Origin: Spongiibacter nanhainus
GTDB taxonomy: Bacteria > Pseudomonadota > Gammaproteobacteria > Pseudomonadales > Spongiibacteraceae
Length of the DNA: 64,000 nucleotides
Direction: 5' to 3'
Assembly (NCBI RefSeq): GCF_016132545.1
Contig: NZ_CP066167.1
Coordinates: 2,507,001 to 2,571,000 of the forward strand
Shown here: piece after piece, positions 8,627 to 18,100 of the stretch
How the letters are laid out: each line of letters opens with the position of its first letter
How positions within the stretch are numbered: position 1 is the first letter of the stretch
Program-made: the position numbers and the translations under genes
Notes under the pieces: generated by a model
The model's input: only the letters and a program-made list of their open reading frames with translations
Told to the model about the DNA's origin: nothing
Databases searched by the model: none

Positions 8627-8866
8627 CTAGTTGAGCTGATCGTCGAAGCCTGGATCATCGTCGACGATATCCAGATCATTCACGGTGATGGGCTCATCAT
8701 TGGGGCCTTGACCGAACACTTGAGAGACCAGTGCACCAAAGCCCACGGGCCCTTCGTCACCACCGCCGTTCATGCCCCCCTTGCGGTTGTTGTCATCGTC
8801 GTCAAAACACCCGCCAAGAGCGAGTGCGCCGCATAACGCGGCGGCTATCTTTAATGTGGTCTGCAT
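8627..8866 (-). CDS. small acidic lipoprotein of the DUF4331 operon
   Basis: A 79-residue protein with a lipoprotein signal peptide and lipobox (ALALGGC, Cys20), then an extremely acidic start (DDDDNN), a glycine-rich stretch and an Asp-rich end. The strong ribosome-binding site AGGGGG and the fixed place between the DUF4331 and TPR genes support it as a real gene. No family is recognised. The clustered aspartates could bind cations, which is inference only. Confidence 0.7.
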   Translation of the reverse strand: MQTTLKIAAALCGALALGGCFDDDDNNRKGGMNGGGDEGPVGFGALVSQVFGQGPNDEPITVNDLDIVDDDPGFDDQLN

Positions 8867-8878
8867 GGCATCCCCCTA

Positions 8879-10489
8879 CTACTGGGCCGACAGCGATGTC
8901 GCTGCCAGCGATGACTCGTTGGGTGAACCTGGAATCGGATCTGCCAGGTAGGGAAAGCTCAGCGGATAGTCATTTAAATCTGGCAACGCGCCGTCATTAA
9001 CCACTACGCCTTCGTTCACCACCGTGGGTGAAGGGCCACTGAGATCGCATGTTTGCACACCGTTGACACCCAATAGCGCGCCCTCGGCAACGGTCAGGGC
9101 AATATCGACAACGTCGTCAGTCACCCGGCGCCCGTTGGGGAAGCCCGCCAGGTCACAGCCCAAAAAGCCCAGATCACTGTAGCCTGGATTACCGGGAACG
9201 ACCGGGTCGATAGCCGTGTTCAGACGCAGCATTTCGCCAGGCTGGCTTTGGTTGGCCGGTGCCGTGAATTTAAAGTTGGCCGGGGTATCGTTGGGCCCAG
9301 TAGTCACACCGGTAACGAATACTGCCAGAAGGTCAGTACGACCACCTTCAGGTTTTGGCGCAGGCACCTGGAAGAGCACTTCAACCAGAGTAGGCAGCGT
9401 TGGGTAAAGCACGTAGTCGGCGAAGTTGGCGACATCGTCTTTGGGCTCGCTGGCATTGAACTGGTCTTTGTCGGTAATGCCAATAACAACTTCATTCACC
9501 AGCGGATTGCCCAGTCTGGAGACCTGTGCCCAGGCACCGCCCTCGACGCTGGGCCCTCTGCCATTAGCATTGTCGCTGGCGCCAGAGGGGTCCGGATTCA
9601 ACACCCGACCCTGGGGCTTGCTGGCAGTTGTCCAGGCGCCGATCACCGGGTCGTCACCGCTGGTCAGGCACGAGATCGGAACCTCCAAGGCCATGGTGGT
9701 CACGTTTTTATCGCCGATGGTATTAGTCCGGGAATCCCGAGCACCCAGCGGATTGAGGTTAACCTGGTCGAATACTTCGCCAAGGTTAACGACAAACCCT
9801 TCCCGGCGCTGGCCCACAAACAGGCGGGACCCGGAGGCGTTACAGCCCGGTATCGCCACATCGTAGACAAACTGCTGGGCGTAGCCGGGATAATTCGGAA
9901 TGGTTTTTTCACCCATATTGTCCACCGGCTTGGTGAAGGTGCTACTACCGGTGCCGGCGCTGGTCACAGACGCACTGCTGCCGCTGCGGCGATCACCGCT
10001 AACAACGTCTACCGTGAATGTCTCCACGACATTCAGCAGCCCTGGACTAGTACCAGAGCCACCGCCTACCGCAGCCAGAGGCACTTGCACGGGTCCATTG
10101 GGAGAGCCGGTATCCACCGCACCATCGGTGATCAAACCGCTGGCGTTGGCCTGCCCGTAGGCGTTATCAAACTGGAACTGGAAGGTGATGTCCTCAACAG
10201 CGTCGCCATTGTTGTCGATATGAATTTCGTAGAGAGCCTTGGGGTCGAGGGTGAAGTAATTTGGGCCGCCGTAGGCATCCTGCAGAGGCTGGTAGTTCGC
10301 AATTAGCGTGACAAAGTCTTCTCTGCCGCTTTCATAGCTGCGGAACATATAAAAATCGGTGCCGTCGACTTTAGGCGCGCCGGCAATGAATGGCGCCTCC
10401 CGGTGACTGGACGCCATAACCGAGCCGCTTAGCACGGTGGAGGCGCAAACAGCGGCCGCCATAGCCGATTTCAGGAAACGAGTGCGCAT
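8879..10489 (-). CDS. DUF4331 family secreted protein
   Basis: A 536-residue exported protein. The signal peptide (FLKSAMAAAVCASTVLSGSVMA) is followed by the hallmark N-terminus of the DUF4331 family (SSHREAPFIAGAPKVDGTDF), then mostly beta-rich sequence and a C-terminal part with two further cysteines (FLGCDLAGF, GVQTCDLSG). I start at ATG 10489, preceded by AAGGGG; the frame stays open upstream but lacks a signal peptide there. It heads a four-gene operon with a lipoprotein, a TPR protein and a HupE-like membrane protein. The biochemical function of DUF4331 is not established as far as I know. Confidence 0.85.
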   Translation of the reverse strand: MRTRFLKSAMAAAVCASTVLSGSVMASSHREAPFIAGAPKVDGTDFYMFRSYESGREDFVTLIANYQPLQDAYGGPNYFTLDPKALYEIHIDNNGDAVEDITFQFQFDNAYGQANASGLITDGAVDTGSPNGPVQVPLAAVGGGSGTSPGLLNVVETFTVDVVSGDRRSGSSASVTSAGTGSSTFTKPVDNMGEKTIPNYPGYAQQFVYDVAIPGCNASGSRLFVGQRREGFVVNLGEVFDQVNLNPLGARDSRTNTIGDKNVTTMALEVPISCLTSGDDPVIGAWTTASKPQGRVLNPDPSGASDNANGRGPSVEGGAWAQVSRLGNPLVNEVVIGITDKDQFNASEPKDDVANFADYVLYPTLPTLVEVLFQVPAPKPEGGRTDLLAVFVTGVTTGPNDTPANFKFTAPANQSQPGEMLRLNTAIDPVVPGNPGYSDLGFLGCDLAGFPNGRRVTDDVVDIALTVAEGALLGVNGVQTCDLSGPSPTVVNEGVVVNDGALPDLNDYPLSFPYLADPIPGSPNESSLAATSLSAQ

Positions 10490-10604
10490 AGTGAACCCCT
10501 TGTTGTATAGATTTCCGCCGCCCGCAGCAGACGAGCGGCCGGTATTTTTATAGTGTGCCGATGGAGTACGGGCGACGATGGCTGGGCAGATCACCGATGC
10601 CATA

Positions 10605-10645
10605 AATAAAAAAACCGCTGCCGTAGGAATGACGACAGCGGTTTT
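10605..10645 (-). terminator. rho-independent terminator of clpB
   Basis: A 10-bp perfect stem (AAAACCGCTG / CAGCGGTTTT) is extended by three inner pairs (TCG/CGG region partly paired). On the minus strand it is followed by TTTTTTTATTTATGG. It lies about 55 bp after the clpB stop codon and insulates the DUF4331 operon. The A-rich left flank would let it work in one direction mainly. Confidence 0.88.
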
Positions 10646-10698
10646 AGAAGTTTGAGAACGGCAGGGTAAGCCGTGCTCAGCGCGGGAAGCCTGTTCGT

Positions 10699-13287
10699 TT
10701 ATTGCAAAGTCGCGGCCTTAAACACCAATTTATCGGCCTCCACCTCGGCGCTGATAACACTGCCGGGTTCAAACTCCCCTTTTAGCAGAGCCTGAGCCAG
10801 TGGGTTTTCCACCTGCTGTTGGATGGCCCGTTTAAGGGGGCGAGCACCGAATACTGGGTCAAAGCCCACTTCAGCCAGCTTGCTCATCGCCGCCTCGCTG
10901 ACCTCCAGGCGCATCTCCCGCTCCGCCAAACGGCGGTTGAGGATGTCCAGTTGGATTCCAGCGATGGAGCGCACTGCATCCTTATCTAAGGGCTCGAAGA
11001 CCACCAATTCATCAATACGGTTAACGAACTCCGGCCGGAAGTGGCTACCCACCACCTCCAGGACCGCCTCGCGAATCTGCCCGTAGGTCGCGCCACCGCG
11101 AGTTTGCTCCTGAATAATGTCGGAGCCCAGGTTGGAGGTCATCACAATCACCGTATTGCGGAAGTCCACGGTACGCCCCTGACCATCGGTGAGGCGACCG
11201 TCATCCAACACCTGCAACAGGATGTTAAACACATCGGGATGAGCCTTTTCCACCTCATCCAGCAGCAACAGCGAGTAGGGACGGCGACGCACTGCTTCGG
11301 TCAGATATCCGCCCTCCTCATAGCCCACATAGCCGGGGGGGGCACCGATCAGACGAGCCACGGAGTGCTTCTCCATAAACTCCGACATATCGATGCGCAC
11401 CATGGCTTCTTCACTGTCGTAAAGGAAGGTTGCCAGGGCCTTGCACAGCTCGGTTTTACCCACCCCGGTAGGACCGAGGAAGAGGAAGGAGCCATTGGGT
11501 CGGTTGGGATCACTGAGCCCAGCCCGGCTGCGACGCACGGCGTTGGAGACGGCATCCACCGCTTCGTTTTGGCCAATCACCCGCTTGTGCAGCTCATCCT
11601 CCATGCGCAGCAATTTGTCTTTCTCCCCTTCCAGCATTTTGCTGATGGGGATGCCAGTCCAGCGGGACACAACCTCAGCCACTTCTTCTTCAGACACCTT
11701 GTTGCGCAGCAGCTGCATGTCGACGTGGTCGGCAGCGTCAGCGGAGGCCAGGTTTTTCTCCAGGCCGGGGATGACCCCGTACTGCAACTCCGACATACGG
11801 CTTAGATCGCCGGCGCGGCGGGCCGCTTCCAGCTCCAGCTTGGCCTGCTCGAGATCGGCTTTAATCTGGGCACTGCCTTGCAGGGTCGCCTTCTCGGCCT
11901 TCCAGATTTCCTCCAGATCGGCGTATTCTTTCGCCGCCTTGTCGATATCGGCATTCAGAATGTCCAGCTGCTTTTTAGCGGCGACGTCGTCATCTTTTTT
12001 CACCGCTTCGCGCTGGATTTTCAGCTGGATCAAACGGCGTTCCAGTTTATCCATGGCCTCCGGCTTGGAGTCGATTTCCATACGAATACGGCTGGCGGCT
12101 TCGTCGATCAAATCGATGGCTTTGTCGGGCAGCTGCCGGTCGGTGATATAGCGCTGGGACAGCTTTGCCGCCGCAATAATCGCCGAGTCAGTGATACTCA
12201 CTGAGTGGTGAACTTCGTACTTTTCCTTGAGGCCCCGCAAAATAGCGATGGTATCCTCTTCAGAGGGTTCGTCCACCAACACCTTCTGGAAGCGGCGCTC
12301 CAGGGCGGCATCTTTTTCGATGTATTGGCGGTATTCGTCAAGGGTGGTAGCGCCCACGCAGTGCAGCTCACCCCGGGCCAGAGCCGGCTTGAGCATGTTG
12401 CCAGCATCCATTGCGCCCTCTGCTTTACCGGCGCCCACCATGGTGTGGAGTTCGTCGATAAACAGAATAACCCGCCCCTCTTCTTTGGCTAACTCGTTAA
12501 GTACGGATTTGAGCCGCTCTTCGAAATCACCGCGGAATTTGGCACCGGCCAGCAGCGCCCCCAGATCCAGGGACAGCACGCGCTTGTCCTTTAGACCCTC
12601 CGGCACTTCGCCGTTGATAATACGCTGGGCCAGGCCCTCGACGATGGCGGTTTTACCCACGCCGGGCTCACCGATCAGCACCGGGTTATTTTTAGTGCGG
12701 CGCTGCAATACTTGAATGGTGCGGCGGATTTCATCATCACGGCCAATAACCGGGTCAAGCTTGCCGGATTCGGCCCGCTCGGTGAGGTCGATGGTGTATT
12801 TGTCCAATGCCTGACGGTTTTCTTCGGCACCTGCGTCGTTCACATTTTGTCCCCCGCGCACTTTTTCGATAGCGGCATTCAGGGCCGCTTTGTCCACCCC
12901 GGCGTCGCTGAGCAGCTTGCCAATATCGCCACCCACTTCAAGCATCGCCAGCAATACCACCTCGCTGGAGATGTAGCTGTCTTGACGTTGTTGAGATAGC
13001 TTGTCAGCAACGTTAAATACCCGCCCCAAGTTTTGCGATACGTGCACGTCCCCGGCTGCGCCCTGCACGGTAGGCAGTCGCTCCAGAGCGTTATTGAGGC
13101 CCTGTTCCAGGTTGGAGACATTGGCTCCGGCTTGGCTCAGTAACGGCCGCGCTCCGCCCCCCTGCTGGGCCAGGAGCGCGCTGAGCAGGTGCTGTGGCTC
13201 GATATACTGGTGGTCCTTCCCCACAGCCAGCGACTGGGCATCGGCCAGCGCGGTTTGCAGGGAATTTGTGAAACGGTCGATACGCAT
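10699..13287 (-). CDS. clpB: ATP-dependent disaggregase ClpB
   Basis: An 862-residue cytoplasmic Hsp100 disaggregase that works with DnaK to extract and refold aggregated proteins. Order: N-terminal Clp-N domain (residues 1-145), first AAA+ module with Walker A GEPGVGKT (about 205) and Walker [11 protein letters not shown], the coiled-coil middle domain (about 405-525) that separates ClpB from ClpA, second AAA+ module with GPTGVGKT (about 605) and [12 protein letters not shown], then the C-terminal D2-small domain ([15 protein letters not shown]). Length is typical. It has a sigma-32 type promoter upstream and its own terminator, so it is a single-gene heat-shock unit. The neighbours pgeF-rluD are the same as in Pseudomonas. 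Confidence 0.98.
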   Translation of the reverse strand: MRIDRFTNSLQTALADAQSLAVGKDHQYIEPQHLLSALLAQQGGGARPLLSQAGANVSNLEQGLNNALERLPTVQGAAGDVHVSQNLGRVFNVADKLSQQRQDSYISSEVVLLAMLEVGGDIGKLLSDAGVDKAALNAAIEKVRGGQNVNDAGAEENRQALDKYTIDLTERAESGKLDPVIGRDDEIRRTIQVLQRRTKNNPVLIGEPGVGKTAIVEGLAQRIINGEVPEGLKDKRVLSLDLGALLAGAKFRGDFEERLKSVLNELAKEEGRVILFIDELHTMVGAGKAEGAMDAGNMLKPALARGELHCVGATTLDEYRQYIEKDAALERRFQKVLVDEPSEEDTIAILRGLKEKYEVHHSVSITDSAIIAAAKLSQRYITDRQLPDKAIDLIDEAASRIRMEIDSKPEAMDKLERRLIQLKIQREAVKKDDDVAAKKQLDILNADIDKAAKEYADLEEIWKAEKATLQGSAQIKADLEQAKLELEAARRAGDLSRMSELQYGVIPGLEKNLASADAADHVDMQLLRNKVSEEEVAEVVSRWTGIPISKMLEGEKDKLLRMEDELHKRVIGQNEAVDAVSNAVRRSRAGLSDPNRPNGSFLFLGPTGVGKTELCKALATFLYDSEEAMVRIDMSEFMEKHSVARLIGAPPGYVGYEEGGYLTEAVRRRPYSLLLLDEVEKAHPDVFNILLQVLDDGRLTDGQGRTVDFRNTVIVMTSNLGSDIIQEQTRGGATYGQIREAVLEVVGSHFRPEFVNRIDELVVFEPLDKDAVRSIAGIQLDILNRRLAEREMRLEVSEAAMSKLAEVGFDPVFGARPLKRAIQQQVENPLAQALLKGEFEPGSVISAEVEADKLVFKAATLQ

Positions 13288-13433
13288 TCTCGCTCTCCAT
13301 TCCGTTTATTCGTCATCTGTTCAAATATGACGCCGCGGTGATGCCTTCTTCTTCCAGAGCCAACAGTCCTTTGAGACAACCAGAGTCATCAGCCCTGTGT
13401 GGCAACGCGACGCCATCATTCATCTTGTTATGT

Positions 13434-13461
13434 AAATAGGGTCGCACGGCGACTTTACAAG
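13434..13461 (-). promoter_or_regulatory. clpB: sigma-32 heat-shock promoter of clpB
   Basis: On the minus strand CTTGTAA (13455-13461) and CCCTATTT (13434-13441) are separated by 13 bp, close to the E. coli sigma-32 consensus CTTGAAA-N13/14-CCCCATNT. Transcription would begin near 13427, leaving a leader of about 140 nt before clpB. Confidence 0.75.
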
Positions 13462-13506
13462 CGCCTGAGCCTAAATATAGGGGAATCTACGGAAGGGGGA
13501 TTTGAC

Positions 13507-14265
13507 CTAAATCAGATAAATCAGTGAGGCCTGGCGACCGGTCACACCGTCTCGACGGAAGGAAAAAAAGTGATCGGCTTCGGCAAAGGTGCAGCGCTCG
13601 CCACCAAAAACGCCGCCGACGCCCAAGTCAGTCAATTGAATCCGCGCCAGCTGATAAAGATCGCCAAAGTATTTTTCTGAACGTGTGGGATGAGGGCTAA
13701 AGGCTTGCTGGATGGCGGGGTGATTGCGGGCCGGCCAACTTGCCAAAAACGCGCCCAGCACTTCTGCACCCACCTCGAAGTGACGCGCCGAGATGGCGGG
13801 CCCCATCCAGGCAACAAGGTCGTCTCTTGGGCAGTCAAAGGCTGCCACAGTAGCCGCCAGAACCCCCTCACACAGGCCCCGCCATCCTGCGTGCGCAGCC
13901 GCCACCTGGCGCCCCTGCCGGTCACAGAAAAGCACCGGCAGGCAATCGGCGGTCATAATGGCGCAGGCCACGCCGGAGGAGCCGCTTAAGGCTGCATCAG
14001 CGTCGACTGGCAGCGCCTGCCCGACAGCCTCGTCGGCAGAAACGATCGCCGTACCGTGGATTTGATTGAGCCAGGCGATCTCTCGCAGCCCCTTGCAGCG
14101 CTGGCGCAACTTAGCCCGGTTGGCCTCAACTGCACTGGGGTCATCGCCGACATGTTGGCCGAGGTTAAAATTGCGAAAAGCTCCCTTACTCTGGCCCCCC
14201 TCCTCCAGCCGGCAGGTGGATAAGGCCACCACCGACGCTGGCGCCGGCCAATCCGGCAAAATCAC
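13507..14265 (-). CDS. pgeF: polyphenol oxidase/peptidoglycan editing factor PgeF (YfiH family)
   Basis: A 252-residue protein of the laccase-domain (YfiH) family. Relatives edit peptidoglycan precursors and have purine nucleoside phosphorylase activity. The zinc-site motifs are present: LNQIHGTAIV, IMTADCLPVLFCD and AAAHAGWRGLCEGVL, supplying the conserved His-Cys-His set. Its ATG overlaps the rluD stop codon (ATGA), giving an rluD-pgeF operon, and clpB follows from its own promoter. Length and motifs are normal. Confidence 0.93.
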   Translation of the reverse strand: MILPDWPAPASVVALSTCRLEEGGQSKGAFRNFNLGQHVGDDPSAVEANRAKLRQRCKGLREIAWLNQIHGTAIVSADEAVGQALPVDADAALSGSSGVACAIMTADCLPVLFCDRQGRQVAAAHAGWRGLCEGVLAATVAAFDCPRDDLVAWMGPAISARHFEVGAEVLGAFLASWPARNHPAIQQAFSPHPTRSEKYFGDLYQLARIQLTDLGVGGVFGGERCTFAEADHFFSFRRDGVTGRQASLIYLI

Positions 14266-15224
14266 GATTGGCGGGCCTCTTCGGCATCCAGCGCGGCGAG
14301 CAGCTGCTTAATGTCCTCGGGTAGGTCGACCTCCCAGACCATGGTGTCACCGCTGGCGGGGTGCTCCAGCTCCAAGCGCCGGGCGTGGAGGGCCTGCCGG
14401 GGAAAACCGCGCAGCACCTCAACCAGATCGGCGCTGGCGCCCTTGGGCAAACGGGGCCGGCCAGCGTAGGTGGTATCGCCCACCAGGGGGTGCTTGAGAT
14501 GGGCCATATGGACACGGATTTGGTGGGTGCGGCCGGTCTCCAGAAAGCAGCGAATGTGGCAATGATCCCGGTAGCGCTTATGCAGCCGGTAGTGGGTCAC
14601 CGCCTCTTTGCCGCCAATTTGCACCACCGCCATTTTGGTCCGGGCCTGGGGGTGGCGACCAATAGGCTCATCCACGGTGCCGCCACCGGTAAGCGGACCA
14701 AACACCACCGCATCGTATTCGCGGTGAACCTGCCGGGACTGCAATTGATCGACCAGATCGGCGTGGGCCATCAGGGTCTTGGCCACGACCATCAAACCGG
14801 TGGTATCCCGATCCAGGCGGTGAACAATGCCGGCCCGGGGCACCACATCGATGCCCGGGCAGTGGTTAAGCAGCGCGTTGAGCAGGGTACCGGTGGGGTT
14901 TCCCGCTCCGGGGTGCACTACCAAGCCGGCGGGCTTGTTCACCACCAGCAACTCGCTGTCTTCGTAGACAATGTCCAAGGTGATCTCTTCCGGCTGCCAG
15001 CGCCCTTCCGGCTCCACCTGCGCCCGCAGCACCAGGGTTTCCCCTTCCTCTACGGGGTCTCGGGGACGGCGGGTGGCGCCGTTGACAGTAAGTTCGCCGG
15101 ATTTGATCCAACTTTGCAGCCTGGAGCGGGAAAAGTCGGGGAACAGGCGGCTGGCGGCCTGGTCCAAACGTGACCCGGTCAGATCCGGGGTGACATCGCG
15201 TTGCTGATCTATGGTCTCAGTCAT
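14262..15224 (-). CDS. rluD: 23S rRNA pseudouridine synthase RluD
   Basis: A 320-residue enzyme that makes pseudouridines in helix 69 of 23S rRNA (positions 1911, 1915 and 1917 in E. coli), needed for ribosome assembly. An N-terminal S4-like RNA-binding domain ([19 protein letters not shown]...SGELTVNG) is followed by the catalytic domain with the active-site aspartate in [18 protein letters not shown] and the motif [21 protein letters not shown]. It is divergent from bamD, 89 bp away, as in Pseudomonas, and translationally coupled to pgeF. Confidence 0.96.
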   Translation of the reverse strand: MTETIDQQRDVTPDLTGSRLDQAASRLFPDFSRSRLQSWIKSGELTVNGATRRPRDPVEEGETLVLRAQVEPEGRWQPEEITLDIVYEDSELLVVNKPAGLVVHPGAGNPTGTLLNALLNHCPGIDVVPRAGIVHRLDRDTTGLMVVAKTLMAHADLVDQLQSRQVHREYDAVVFGPLTGGGTVDEPIGRHPQARTKMAVVQIGGKEAVTHYRLHKRYRDHCHIRCFLETGRTHQIRVHMAHLKHPLVGDTTYAGRPRLPKGASADLVEVLRGFPRQALHARRLELEHPASGDTMVWEVDLPEDIKQLLAALDAEEARQS

Positions 15225-15313
15225 GGTTGATTCTTTATACCACTGTCTGCGTGTGGTTAAATACGTGCCCTCTTTGCGGCGGACGCCGCCCCGGAATACG
15301 TGACATACATATC

Positions 15314-16180
15314 ATGAAAAAGCTCGTCCCATTGTTGATGCTCGCCGCTTTGATCTTGAGCGGGTGTAATACTCCTCCGGAGCAGAAAGAGCTCACTGAA
15401 CGGAAGATATACGAAACCGCGCAAGACTACCTGAATAGCAAAAACTATTCACTGGCGGTGCAAAACTTCCAGTTACTGGAGAGCCGCTTCCCCTTTGGCC
15501 CCTATGCCGAGCAGGCACAGCTGGAGATCATTTACGCCCACTACCGCGCCGGTGACAACGAGGCTGCGGTCGCATCGGCCGACCGCTTTATCCGCCTGCA
15601 CCCCCAGCACGAGAAAGTGGATTACGCCTACTACATGCGCGGCCTGGCCAACTACACCGAGGGCGAGGGCCTGTTTGAGCGCTTTCTCCCCACCGATATG
15701 ACCCAGCGGGATCCCGGTTCGGCGATCCAGTCCTTTGAGGATTTTCGCCTGCTGCTGCAACGCTTCCCCGAGAGTCCCTATGCCGAAGATGCCCGGGCGC
15801 GAATGATTTACCTCCGCAACCGGCTGGCCCGCTACGAAATCAACGTCGCCAACTACTACTTCAAGCGCAAAGCCTACCTGGCTGCCGCCAATCGTGGCCG
15901 CTATGTGATTGAAAACCTGCCCCAGACCCCTGCTGTGCCAGACGCCCTGGCAGTAATGACCCAGGCTTACCTGCTGCTGGGCATGGAGGACCTCGCCAAC
16001 CAATCACTGGAAGTACTGCGCAAGAACTACCCCGACCACCCCTCGCTTGATGAAAATGGCAACTTTGAAAGCCAGGTGGGTGTGGATCAGGACCGCTCCC
16101 TTCTAAACAAAGCCACCTTTGGTTTGTTTGACCGCTACGATCCGCCCAAATTTGATAACCGGGTCAAAGGTCAGGAATAA
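15314..16180 (+). CDS. bamD: outer membrane assembly lipoprotein BamD
   Basis: A 288-residue outer-membrane lipoprotein (formerly ComL), an essential part of the BAM complex that inserts beta-barrel proteins. The signal peptide ends in the lipobox LILSGC (Cys18), followed by five TPR repeats, for example [18 protein letters not shown] and [15 protein letters not shown]. The start is ATG 15314. An open frame extends upstream to 15227 but would displace the lipoprotein signal. It faces nadE across a strong hairpin. BamD should handle the window's barrel protein PldA among its clients. Confidence 0.95.
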   Translation: MKKLVPLLMLAALILSGCNTPPEQKELTERKIYETAQDYLNSKNYSLAVQNFQLLESRFPFGPYAEQAQLEIIYAHYRAGDNEAAVASADRFIRLHPQHEKVDYAYYMRGLANYTEGEGLFERFLPTDMTQRDPGSAIQSFEDFRLLLQRFPESPYAEDARARMIYLRNRLARYEINVANYYFKRKAYLAAANRGRYVIENLPQTPAVPDALAVMTQAYLLLGMEDLANQSLEVLRKNYPDHPSLDENGNFESQVGVDQDRSLLNKATFGLFDRYDPPKFDNRVKGQE

Positions 16181-16201
16181 AAGCGTCAGGAATACACTGT
16201 A

Positions 16202-16228
16202 AGCTGCGCCGGCTTGGCCGGCGCAGCT
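16202..16228. terminator. hairpin between bamD and nadE
   Basis: A perfect 12-bp GC-rich inverted repeat (AGCTGCGCCGGC, 3-nt loop, GCCGGCGCAGCT) sits 21 bp after the bamD stop and 50 bp after the nadE stop, between convergent genes. It lacks a clear T-run, but the position argues for a shared terminator. Confidence 0.65.
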
Positions 16229-16277
16229 CCCCTCTCACGATCTCCCTGGCACAGCTTTTTTGCAGATTGGCGTCTAA

Positions 16278-17906
16278 TCAGTCGCCAATGGGCCATTTCT
16301 GGGTAATGGGATAACGTCGGTCGCGGCCGAAGCTGCGCTCTGTGATGCGGGTGCCTATCGGCGCTTGGCGGCGTTTGTATTCGTTGAGGTCCACCAGTCG
16401 CAGAATCCGGTACACGATATCCCGATCGTAGCCCGCTTCGATGATGGTCTCGGCACTCTCGTCCAGCTCGATATAGCGCTCCAGAATCCGATCCAGGACC
16501 ACATAGGGCGGCAGGCTGTCCTCATCCTTCTGCCCCGGTGCCAACTCGGCGGAAGGTGGCCGGTCGATTACCCGCTGGGGAATCGCCTCAGACAGAGTAT
16601 TGCGGTAGCGAGCCAACTCAAAGACCCGGGTTTTAGCCACATCCTTGAGAACATCAAAGCCCCCTGCCATATCGCCATAGAGAGTTGAGTAGCCTACCGC
16701 CACCTCACTTTTGTTGCCTGTGGTCAGTACCAGGTAACCTTTCTTGTTGGAGATCGCCATCAGTAACACACCCCGGCAGCGGGCCTGCAGGTTCTCTTCG
16801 GTCTTATCCACCGTTGTACCGTCAAACTCATCCGCCAGGGCAGCCATAAAGCTGTCGTAAATCGCCTCAATGGACATGACCTGGTAATTGACACCCAGCA
16901 GCTCGGCTTGGGCCTGGGCATCCTCCAGGCTCATTGACGAGGTGTAGCGAAACGGCATCATAACGGCGTGAACCCGCTCTGGCCCCAGAGCATCCACGGC
17001 AATCGCCAGACTCAGCCCCGAATCTATGCCTCCCGACAAGCCCAGCACCACGCCATTGAAGCCATTCTTATTGACGTAGTCCCGTACTCCCAGCACCAGG
17101 GTCTGGTAGATGTCCTCAAGTACCGGTTGAAGATCGGTCACATCGCCGGGCAACAGATTGAGATTGCCGCCATCCCAGTGGGCGTCGACATAACTCAAAT
17201 GCTCTCGATAGGCCGGGCTGCGGGCAATCAATTCCCCATCGGCCGACACCGCCATGGAGGCACCGTCGAACACCAGTTCGTCCTGCCCGCCCACCAGGTT
17301 GCAGTACACCACCGGCATACCGCCTTGCCAGGCCCGCTGGGCCAGTAGCGCTTCCCTTTCCACCTGCTTACCCGCGTGAAAGGGCGAGGCGCTGAGGTTG
17401 AGCATCAGCTTGGCCCCTTTGGCCTTGGCAGCAGACATGGGGCCGTTTTCCCACACGTCTTCACAAATACTTACCGCCGTTGGCACGCCAAACATATCCA
17501 GCACCAGACTGTGCTGGCCTTCTTTAAAATAGCGCTTTTCGTCGAATACACGGTAGTTGGGCAGGCATTGCTTGAAGTACTCGTTGATCAGTTTGCCCTG
17601 ATAAAAGACCCCAGCCGCGTTGTAGAGGGCGCCATCTAGGTAGCGCGGGTAGCCCACAATGACAAAGGCATCACCCACTGCATCGGCAATACGCTTGATC
17701 GCCCGTTCGACACGACGGGCGATGCTGCTGCGCAGAAGCAGATCCTCCGGCGGATAGCCGGTTACCACCAATTCCGGAAACAGAACCACTTGGGGGCTAG
17801 ACTCCGCGGTGCACTTGCGCACTGTGGCGATGATTTTGTCGGTGTTGCCATCGATATCACCCACCACGGGATTAATCTGAGCAAGAGCTATTCGCAGTTT
17901 CTTCAT
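16278..17906 (-). CDS. nadE: glutamine-dependent NAD+ synthetase
   Basis: A 542-residue two-domain enzyme that makes NAD+ from nicotinate adenine dinucleotide using glutamine as ammonia donor. The N-terminal nitrilase-type glutaminase domain (residues 1-260) has the catalytic triad E45 (LFPELVVTGYPP), K112 (YFKQCLPNY) and C148 (VSICEDVWENG). The C-terminal synthetase domain carries the ATP P-loop LGLSGGIDSGLSLAIAVDAL (about 285-305), TGNKSEVAVGYSTLYGDMAGG and a DEDSLPPY segment. Length fits the bacterial glutamine-dependent class. It is read alone, divergent from pilS. Confidence 0.96.
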   Translation of the reverse strand: MKKLRIALAQINPVVGDIDGNTDKIIATVRKCTAESSPQVVLFPELVVTGYPPEDLLLRSSIARRVERAIKRIADAVGDAFVIVGYPRYLDGALYNAAGVFYQGKLINEYFKQCLPNYRVFDEKRYFKEGQHSLVLDMFGVPTAVSICEDVWENGPMSAAKAKGAKLMLNLSASPFHAGKQVEREALLAQRAWQGGMPVVYCNLVGGQDELVFDGASMAVSADGELIARSPAYREHLSYVDAHWDGGNLNLLPGDVTDLQPVLEDIYQTLVLGVRDYVNKNGFNGVVLGLSGGIDSGLSLAIAVDALGPERVHAVMMPFRYTSSMSLEDAQAQAELLGVNYQVMSIEAIYDSFMAALADEFDGTTVDKTEENLQARCRGVLLMAISNKKGYLVLTTGNKSEVAVGYSTLYGDMAGGFDVLKDVAKTRVFELARYRNTLSEAIPQRVIDRPPSAELAPGQKDEDSLPPYVVLDRILERYIELDESAETIIEAGYDRDIVYRILRLVDLNEYKRRQAPIGTRITERSFGRDRRYPITQKWPIGD

Positions 17907-17960
17907 GGTTTCCGGCTTTCCGCTGATACATCTGATAGGCGCACCGCGCCAAGCGGCATT

Positions 17961-18009
17961 TTAGGGCCTGTTCGCTTGAATTGCATTAGGACCTGTTCCA
18001 CTAATTGCC
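17961..18009. repeat. two-copy 25-bp tandem repeat upstream of nadE and pilS
   Basis: TTAGGGCCTGTTCGCTTGAA (17961 onward) and TTAGGACCTGTTCCACTAA (17986 onward), each ending AATTGC, are two adjacent copies with a few differences. They lie in the 194-bp divergent nadE/pilS intergenic region, about 55 bp from nadE, and could be operator sites or a simple slippage duplication. Confidence 0.6.
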
Positions 18010-18100
18010 ATGGCCCCGACACAGCAAGATATCGCAGTGTGCATCGGCGCCCTGCAACGTTAAACTGAGCGCTGCTCGCAACTGGAAATAAAGCACACCG

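Noticed and set aside
9248-10306. Long plus-strand open frame opposite the DUF4331 gene
   Set aside because: No recognisable family, no ribosome-binding site, and composition typical of a mirror frame of a GC-rich gene; the DUF4331 frame has a signal peptide and family motif.
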